Source: CAMCXT01 sp040403315 (GTDB lineage: Bacteria; Bacteroidota; Bacteroidia; M30B66). Taken from it: a stretch of DNA of 64,000 bases. The position numbers and the translations under genes are program-made. The notes under the pieces are model-generated. The model saw only the letters and a list, made by a program, of their open reading frames with translations. It was not told the origin of the DNA and did no database searches. Below, piece by piece: positions 1 to 8,000 of this stretch; positions within the stretch are counted from its first letter, which is position 1; each line of letters begins with the position of its first letter. Where the stretch lies: positions 124,001-188,000 of the forward strand of contig JBBAKX010000001.1 in NCBI GenBank assembly GCA_040403315.1, in the 5' to 3' direction.

Positions 1-1
1 A

Positions 2-226
2 AGCAATGGTTTGTTGAACATCCGTCTTCAGCCAGAAAGCGACATCAACCAAACAGTTGAAGTGTACAACCACCTTGGTCAAAAAGTTGAGTCTTACGAA
101 TTAACTTTCACCAAAGATATGCCTGCTGTTGAAGTTCAATTGAACGACCTAACTGATGGTATTTACTTTGTTCGCGTATTCGACGGCGAACAAGTTCAAA
201 CCCGCAGAATATTGCTGAAGAAATAA
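2..226 (+). CDS. C-terminal end of a T9SS type A cargo protein (5' truncated)
   Basis: This is the last part of a gene that enters from the left; the frame is open back to base 2, so the start codon is outside the window. The 74 visible residues form a typical type A sorting domain of the type IX secretion system. It has a beta-strand-rich segment with VYNHLGQKV, then LTDGIYFVRVFDGEQ, and ends in the basic tail RRILLKK. In this family the domain directs export through the outer membrane and is then removed or replaced by a surface anchor. The body of the protein, and therefore its function, cannot be seen. A hairpin terminator follows 24 bases after the stop. Confidence 0.8.
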   Translation, partial: SNGLLNIRLQPESDINQTVEVYNHLGQKVESYELTFTKDMPAVEVQLNDLTDGIYFVRVFDGEQVQTRRILLKK

Positions 227-249
227 TCTTCATCTAGTTTAATTCTTTG

Positions 250-281
250 AAAAGGCTCCGATTGTTCGGGGCCTTTTTTAT
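250..281 (+). terminator. Hairpin terminator after the first gene
   Basis: AAAGGCTCC and GGGGCCTTT form a short GC-rich stem (with G-T pairing) around a loop, followed by TTTTTATT. It sits 24 bases after the stop at 226 and fits a Rho-independent terminator for that gene. Confidence 0.75.
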
Positions 282-316
282 TGGTACCTATCCCAATCGA
301 AAGATTCAAGAGGGAA

Positions 317-436
317 CACACAAATGCTGCATCCGAGCTTTGTGTGGCTTTACGATGTTGAGACATGAACTAGTTCGCTTGTTGATGCAGCAAAGTCTAA
401 GAAGCCGTAACATCAACAATTACATATGCCTCTTAG
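317..436. other. Structured intergenic element with overlapping inverted repeats
   Basis: The 400-base stretch 227-626 has terminators at both ends and no convincing gene. Its middle holds several inverted repeats. An 8-bp stem pairs 317-324 with 339-346. TGCTGCATC at 325-333, in the loop of that stem, is complementary to GATGCAGCA at 384-392. TTGTTGATG at 379-387 pairs with CATCAACAA at 411-419. CTAAGAAGC at 397-405 pairs with 428-436 with one mismatch. Some pairings exclude each other because 384-387 is shared. This could be a small structured RNA, a regulatory site or an element remnant. No promoter matching TAnnTTTG was found beside it, and the coding strand, if any, is unknown. Confidence 0.35.
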
Positions 437-576
437 GATATTTACTTACTCATTCGTTGATCTGAACCAACTAAATCTTACTACTATTCTATTTAATTCA
501 AAACAAACGATCAGAATGCACATATCCTTTTAATCCAACACCATGTAACTAGATAATTGCAAAGGATGTTGGGTAC

Positions 577-606
577 AAAAAAAGGGCTCCTTTCGGGAGC
601 CCTTTC
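577..606 (-). terminator. Hairpin terminator of the 627-1991 gene
   Basis: AAAGGGCTCC (581-590) and GGAGCCCTTT (596-605) form a perfect 10-bp stem with a five-base loop. The run of A at 577-583 reads as a T tract on the minus strand, so it terminates the minus-strand gene ending at 627. Confidence 0.85.
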
Positions 607-626
607 AAAATGAGATTTAGGTGTTT

Positions 627-1991
627 TTAGTTCTTCATCAACTTGATTACAGAACGAATTCCGTCTAACTCAAGGGCGAGAAAATAAGCCCCTGCATTCA
701 AATCAGAAGGCAAAACAATTGCATTTGAAGCTATAGAACCGTTGGCAACAATTTTACCTGTTACATCAAGTAAATTAAAGTTAGCTGATTGTACCTGAGC
801 AGGCAAAGCAATAAACAATTCGTTACTGAAAGGATTAGGATAAACAGCTAGCGTGCCGTTAGCATTCTGATCTCCAATTGCATTAGGGAAATCTGAATAC
901 ACAGCAAAAGTTCCACCCAAAGAAGTAAATGTCGCAGAGGCAAAACCTTGTCCAATGTTCACATCAGAACCTGTGTTCCAGTTGGTACCGTCATTACGAG
1001 CAACAATACGATTCTGAGCATCTGCCCAATTGTTCAATTCACTGTTTCCAGTGTAATCAAATCTAACACTAGCGTTGTTTCCAGCTGCACCTGATTCATT
1101 CATGATCCACTCCAAGCCCACGAAGCTGTTTACTGCTGCAGGCAAATCAGGGTTAAAAGAATTGGCATTCATTGCTGAGCGAACACGAATGGAAATCGAT
1201 TCGCCTGTGTTATTTGCATCATCAATAGTAACTGGAGCGTAAAGATTTCCAACACCTACAGGCAATACCGTTGAAATATCGTTTAATGATTGAAGTATCA
1301 AAGCACCTGTTCCAGTTGTGCGAACAAAAGAACCTGCACTTCCTTGGGTAACAACAGCTCCCGTATTCAGTGTTAAATCGAAAGCACTCAACTCAAGGAA
1401 ACCTCCGTTAAGCTGATTTACTTCAACAGCATTGCTCACATTAAGATCTCCTCCAAGTGTGAGAACTGCTGCATTTCCATTCATGCGGATACCACCCAGG
1501 GTAACCGCGCCAATAGGAGTGAGGACAAATGACTTTGAAACAAAGATTGTTTCAGAAAACTGTGTTGCATTCAAATACACAGAGCCATTTGCTGCAACTA
1601 ACACATAGGCATCATTTGCTGATGAACCGCTATGAACTGTTACAGATGCACTTTGGATCGCTTGATCGAATGGTAGGTTACCAACGATATCAGCAGCATC
1701 AGTAATGGTAATCGAATTTGCCACTACAGCATTGGTTCCGGTTTTAACCAATTGTAAATTCTTGTTGAATACAACGTTTTCATCATAAACACCTGATTCA
1801 ATAACCAGAATCTCTCCGCTATTTAGTGTCGCAACACCAGCGTTAATGGTTTTCTTAGGACCATTGCTGCCACTAACTGAAGCAGACAAACCATCGTAAG
1901 AATCGTCACCTGTTGCTGTATTCACATAAATCGTTTGTGAATTGGCAAGAAGCGCGGTAAATGCAAATGCCAGGGTAAAAAGTTTTCTCAT
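627..1991 (-). CDS. T9SS type A cargo with beta-helix-like repeats
   Basis: A secreted protein of 454 residues when started at the ATG at 1991, which places a normal signal peptide (MRKLFTLAFAFTALLANSQ) at the N-terminus; an in-frame start eight codons upstream would put charged residues before it. The mature start IYVNTATGDDSYDGLS, followed by GPKKTINAGV and runs of short hydrophobic strands such as ANSITITDA, resembles DUF1565/pectin-lyase-like right-handed beta-helix proteins. The last 75 or so residues are a type A sorting domain (LAVYPNPFSNELFI, LLDVTGKIV, LNAGAYFLAL). Substrate or ligand is unknown. It has its own terminator and lies downstream of the 2870-residue cargo on the same strand, separated by another terminator. 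Confidence 0.8.
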   Translation of the reverse strand: MRKLFTLAFAFTALLANSQTIYVNTATGDDSYDGLSASVSGSNGPKKTINAGVATLNSGEILVIESGVYDENVVFNKNLQLVKTGTNAVVANSITITDAADIVGNLPFDQAIQSASVTVHSGSSANDAYVLVAANGSVYLNATQFSETIFVSKSFVLTPIGAVTLGGIRMNGNAAVLTLGGDLNVSNAVEVNQLNGGFLELSAFDLTLNTGAVVTQGSAGSFVRTTGTGALILQSLNDISTVLPVGVGNLYAPVTIDDANNTGESISIRVRSAMNANSFNPDLPAAVNSFVGLEWIMNESGAAGNNASVRFDYTGNSELNNWADAQNRIVARNDGTNWNTGSDVNIGQGFASATFTSLGGTFAVYSDFPNAIGDQNANGTLAVYPNPFSNELFIALPAQVQSANFNLLDVTGKIVANGSIASNAIVLPSDLNAGAYFLALELDGIRSVIKLMKN

Positions 1992-2039
1992 GGGTTCAAA
2001 GTGGATTACTTGCACAAATTAAAGCATAATAGCCGTAAA

Positions 2040-2077
2040 TAAAAAAAGGGGGACCGGAAAACCGACCCCCCTTTTTC
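2040..2077 (-). terminator. Terminator between the two minus-strand cargo genes
   Basis: GGGGG (2048-2052) and CGG (2055-2057) pair across an AAAA loop with CCG (2062-2064) and CCCCC, flanked by A and T runs. The A run at 2041-2047 gives a T tract on the minus strand, after the stop of the giant gene at 2092. Confidence 0.8.
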
Positions 2078-2091
2078 AATTCGTTGATGAA

Positions 2092-5000
2092 TTATTTCGC
2101 AATCGTGATACGACCTACGTTACGGAAGTTTTTACCTTCTACTGTTACTTGGTAAACACCGTTAGCAAGACCATTGATATCGAGACCGATAACAGAGCCA
2201 GAGCGTACGTCATTTACAAGTTTAGTATTCACCAAGCGACCAGCTGCATCATTGATGCTGATAGTTACGCTTGATTCAGAACGATCTACATTGAGTAGTA
2301 AGTTAGCTACATCAGTTGCAGGGTTCGGGAAGATAGAGAATCCGTTGTTTGTAGTTGCAGAACCAATACTTGTTGCATCGTTAGTTACCGATACAGTAGA
2401 AGTTGCTGTAGAACCACATCCGTTGTTCAATGCTGTGAAAGTAACGGTGTAAACACCAAGACTTGTGTAAGCATGAACTGGATTCAAGTCGCCAGTTACG
2501 ATAGAACCATCACCGAAATCCCAGATGTACTCAGATGCACCTTGTGCAGTACCTTGGAATTCGATAATTGCATCAGCAATAGATACAGTAGTTGCACTTG
2601 CAATAAAGCTTGCAGGAGCAGTCATACCGTTAGATTCAACAACTGCATTCTTAGTTGTTGAACCACCATCAGCGTAAGTAAGATTCAAGCTGTAGTTTCC
2701 AGCAGACAGGTTAGTTACTTCGTGCTCGCCTAAGAAAGCAGTAGCAGTAGCTACAACTTCATTGTTTGCGTTTTTAACCTCTAGAGCAACTGGAGTTGCG
2801 TTAGGGTTAGCTACGATGATCTTTCCTGACTCAGTTCCAGAGCAATCCATTGAAGAAGCTACTGAAATTGGAGCACGGAAGTGCAGTCTGAAACGAACTG
2901 TTTCACCATTCAAACCTGAGTTGTTGAACGAGTAAATGCTGTTCTCAGTTAAGTTATGGAATACACCAAGTTCAGTGTCTTCCAAGTAAACGATAACTGA
3001 AGCATCGAAGTTCTCAAACAAGTTCATTGCGATTGTAGATGGACCAGCAACTGTGTTTACAGTTCCTAGATCAATTACGCGCTCGTTGGTCAAAGTTGGC
3101 CAAGCTTGAACTGCATACTCAAGGTTTCCGTTGAATGTGTAAAGGCTCATTTGCGTGTTACCGGCAAGACGAAGAGCGTCGTACTGAGCATCTGCTGCAT
3201 CTGTTGCATCCTCAAGGAACGCTACGATTGCTTCGCTAGCTACAGTATTAACATTCTCCATGCGGAGACGCAATCTTGTGATAGTAGTTGCATCAAAGAA
3301 CTCAGAGTTTGTTCCGTAAACTTTCATTGCATTTGTGAAAGAGAATGTTCCACCACCTGCTGTGTTGTAGTTCACAAAGAAACCTTGACAAGATCCGATG
3401 TTACCAGAGAATGGAGATCCACTGTTTGGCCCGTTTACAGTACCAAGACCTGTGTATACGATGAAGTCACCTGCACCGTAATTAGCTCCACCCGAAGCAT
3501 CATCATCCCAAAGGTACATTGCGCCACCTACGATACGTGCAGAGTTTGCAGTAAGGAAGTTGCTTGCACCTAGTGGAGCTGGATATGGATTAGCCAAAAG
3601 GTTGAAGTCGTTTCCGCCAGCTCCTGATTGTGGAGTATAAGAAAGACCGATTTGGTTAGGAAGACCAGTGAAGTTAGCCAAACCAGCACCTGTTGCGATG
3701 TAACCTTTTGTAGGCTGCATTGCTGTTGCAGGTGTAAGTGGCTGCCATCCAGCTTGTGTACCTAAGTAATCAAGACCAGTTGCATTTGCTGTGTTGTAAG
3801 CGTAAAGATTTGGAAGTAAACCTGGAGCCGACAATGAAGATAATGTAGCATTCGAAATTGGAGCACCCCAGAAGTTGTAAACGTACTGGCTTGTGTTACC
3901 CTGGCGACGGTAAGTAATGTTTCCGTTTACCATTGAGAACGCAGGACCAGTTAAACCAGAATACAATGAAGCTCCGTTATCGAAGATCATGTTGCCGTTA
4001 GAGTTTACGTTGGTTGTTCCAAGAACAGTTGTAGCACAACGGAAGCGAGTTGGGTAAGCGATGTTTACATCTTGACTCACTGCAGATCCGATGTCGAGGC
4101 GACCAGCACCTTCAACACGACCACCTGCCGATGAACCTGTAATACCACGACCTGAACCAGCGAACGTTCTACCGTTCAAAGTAAGAATTACGCTTGCGTT
4201 GATTGTGATACGTGCTTGTGTAAACACACCACCAACAAACTTAATACCTCCAACTGAAGCGTTCGATACAACTACTGGCTGATTACCTCCCGCTGGAATA
4301 TTAATTACGGCATCACCTGCTGCAACACCCCATCCTGTTGAGAACGAGTTAGTAACAGTTGCAAATGGATTTGGCGTTGCGTCTGTTGCACCTTGGTTGA
4401 TCCAAGTACCTGCACCATTGTGATTAAAGCCATTCGCACCTGTCCACAACCATCCGTCGTTTACGTTAATACGGAACTGACCGAAGTTAGCCGCCGTGAA
4501 ACCATCTACTGCGTAGAAGATTGTGTTTCCTGGGGTTAAGCCCGACATGTAAACGTAAGAACCTAAACCTGCGCCACCATCGTCATCCCAAGCAATGTTG
4601 GTCAAAGTACCAGTTGCTGTGTTATCAGATGATGTAAACACACGCACTTTAGTGTCATTGAATCCAATACCTACAACGTTAATAGCTACAACACCATTGG
4701 TAGGAACGATAGAACGGAACCATACGTCGTTGTTCCAACCGGTGAAATAAGCACCTGGTGACAATGATGAATTGGTTGCACCAAGGTTATTGGTAGCGAT
4801 ATCGGCACGAATGCTAGATACATTCACCAATGTTGCACCTGTGATGTTATCGTTAACTGGCGGTACACCAGTGTAGCACAATGTAAAGTTTGGATTTACA
4901 CCAGTTGCTGTTGCTGGAGCAATGCTGCTTGCAGCATAAACACGTGCATAATAAACAACACCAGGAGTTAAACCTGTAACTACCAAGTTTTCAGTTCCAG

Positions 5001-8000
5001 GAGCAGGATCGTTATCCGCACATCCAATTGGAGTAAGCGTTCCACAAGAACCACTGAACATTTCAACAACCATATCTGTTGCTCCTGAGGCACCTACTGG
5101 TGTTAGAGTAGCTTGAGAAGATGAAGCGATGAATGAATACCAAACATCGTAAGTTGGTGAGTTGAAGCTACAGTTAGCAGGCAATGTTTGGGTTGCACCA
5201 GTTAATACACCCGATACAGGTGAACATGGTGAAGCATTTGGCAAAGCAAATGCACCAGAACAATTGTCGTTAAGTGGAGCTGATGCAGTTCCGAAAATAC
5301 AGATTTCGAAAGTACCCCATCCTGCTGGATTGACACCACCGCCGTATACCTGAACTTTGTAGGCTTGACCAACAGTTAATCCTGTTGCACTGATAATTTC
5401 AGTACCATCAACACCTGTTGCATTAGCACAAATTACTGAAGTACCAGCACCAGCACCGCTTCTAAAGTCAACCGTTGGGTTGAAACCTTGTGAACCAGTT
5501 ACAGTAATGGTTGCAGTTGGAGCAGAAGCGATGAAAGTATACCAAACGTTATCATCAGCAGCTCCGCCACATGATCCAGGAGCAGCAGCATCGCCAGAAG
5601 TAGCGTTTACAGTATAGCCATCAGTTGCCCCGAAGCAGGTTGCTGAATTTTGCTGATAAAGCAAAGTAGCATTTGCCAATGCATCATTTGGTGGTGGAGG
5701 TGTTACATAAGTACAGATTGTGAAGCTACCTGCTGAAGCAGTTGCGTTCCAATCAAATACACGAACATAATATGTAGTAAGACCAGTTAAACCAAAAACC
5801 GTTTGAGTCTCGCTTTGATTTGCAAAAGTGAAATCAACTGGAGCAAACAAACCTGTAAGTGTTTTACAGTTCGACATTGTATACACTTGGAATACCGGGT
5901 CGAATCCGCCACCACCTTGTACATTAATAGATACAGAAGTTTGTGATGCATCGGTGGTAAATTTGAACCACACATCATCATTAGGCGTACCATCACCTTG
6001 CTCAGCCAATGTCATGTTCAATGAACGTGTAGCTGTATTTGTTGTGTATGGACCTTCTGGTGAACATGTGTTAGCAATACCTAGATCGATTGCCTGACAA
6101 GTATTGTCGTTTGCTGGAGCAATGGCAGGGAAACTGTTGGTTACGCAAATAGTGTGCGATCCACCAGCACCTGTGCCAACACCGTAGTGATAAACACGTA
6201 CGAAGTAAGTTCCAGCCGCAAGTACACGGGTAATTCTTTCAACACCACCGCGAAGTGAGTTGTCTGAACAGAATAATGAAGTTGGAGAACCGCATGATCC
6301 ACTGTAAAGCTGAACCACAGGATCCATAGTAGTATTGCTTGCTGCTACCTCAATGTTAACGTTGGTTGCAGTTGCAAGTGTAAATTCATACCAAACATCA
6401 TCATCAGCATTTCCTGTGAAGCCGCTGCATGCAGAAGCTGGTAGCGATTGTGTTGCAGCAACTGTGTTACCAGATGTAGTGACACAAGAAGCACCAACTG
6501 CAAGCACTGTAGCACCAGCGCAATCGTTGTTTGCTGGAGGAGGAGGCGTAGTTAAACAGATAGAGAAGTTACCTCCTGCAGAACCATAACCAGCATCCAT
6601 GTCATACACACGAATTCTGTAAGTAGTTCCTGTAGAGATACCAACTACTGTATTGGTTTCAGAAACACCTCTGTTTGCACTTGTGTTGTTACAGAACAAT
6701 GCAGCAGAACCACAAGTTACAGGGTGAAGTTCCCAAGCCAAGTTAGAACCAGATTGTACAACACCGTTGGTTGAAGCATTTAATTCAACAACAACTGCAT
6801 CAGAAGTTGCTACGAAAGAATACCAAACATCGTCATCAGCGTTACCGCCAGAACAAGCTACTGCGATTCCAGATGTTGTTGCACCAGCAGTTGTTCCTGC
6901 TACAGCAGATGTACATGTTGCACCACCTTGAATAAGGGTTGCAGCAGATGCACAATTGTCGTTAGCTGGAGCAGCAGGTGTTTGACGGATGCGAAGGAAG
7001 AAGTTAGACTGTGTTACTGGAGAAGCGTAATCTACAATTAGATAGTAAGTACCCGCAGATGGGATAGCTACTACATTGTGTGCAGAATTATATGTACCAG
7101 TTGAAACTGCACAACTCAATTGCGAAGCAAGTGTAGTAAGTGCACAATCAGTACCGCTCTTCAAGAACCAACCAATAAAGCGAGTGTTTGAAGTATTTAC
7201 CAACGAAATCTCATAGTTACCTGCAGATGGTGCAGTGAACTCGAATACTACATCCTGGCCACCACCATAAAGGTTTGAGCAAGATGATGTTTGAACTCCG
7301 ATATCGTTACCGGCTCCATTCGAAGAGAAATTCAAAGTAAATGGCAAAGAAGCAACCACATAAGGATCGGCGCAGCTTGCACCACCTACAGTTGTGATTT
7401 GAATAGCATTTGAAGTAGCAATTCCACCACCTGGCTCAGTACAAGTTGTTACCAAACGGTACCAACGGGTAGTTGAAAGTGTTGGAGTAGTGTAGTTAAC
7501 CAAGTTTGCACCTGAACCGCCAACTACTACATCCCATGCATCAGCGCCACCATTGTCGTCAGACTCTTCCCACTGATAAGTAATACCCAATGCAACCTCA
7601 GCTCCTAGTGGAGTTAAAGTAGTTGAAGTGTTGTTTAAGATCTGCAATGAAGCTGGAATAGTTCCACCTGCAGGAACACCTGAACATGTTGGAGGCGTAA
7701 TGATATTTACAGTGTAGTCTTCTGTTTCACCATAACCGTATGTACCACAAGCTGTTACATCACCTGCAAAAGTAGTTTCCCACGATACAATACGCATTGC
7801 GGTTAAACCATCAGTAGCTGAAAGAGGAACTGCAAATGTGAAGTTCAATGCTGTAGAACCTCCACCAACTGGCGCCAAAGTAATAGGTGAAGTGTAAATC
7901 AATTCACCAGCTTCGAATACTCCGCTACGGTTGTAATCGATCCAAACTTTCGTAATGTAGTTGTAAGCCGTTGTTCCACAACCTGCAATACTCACCGACA

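Noticed and set aside
247..465. 72-residue open frame after the first gene
   Set aside because: It begins at a TTG inside a terminator, has no family motif or typical composition, and overlaps the structured intergenic element.
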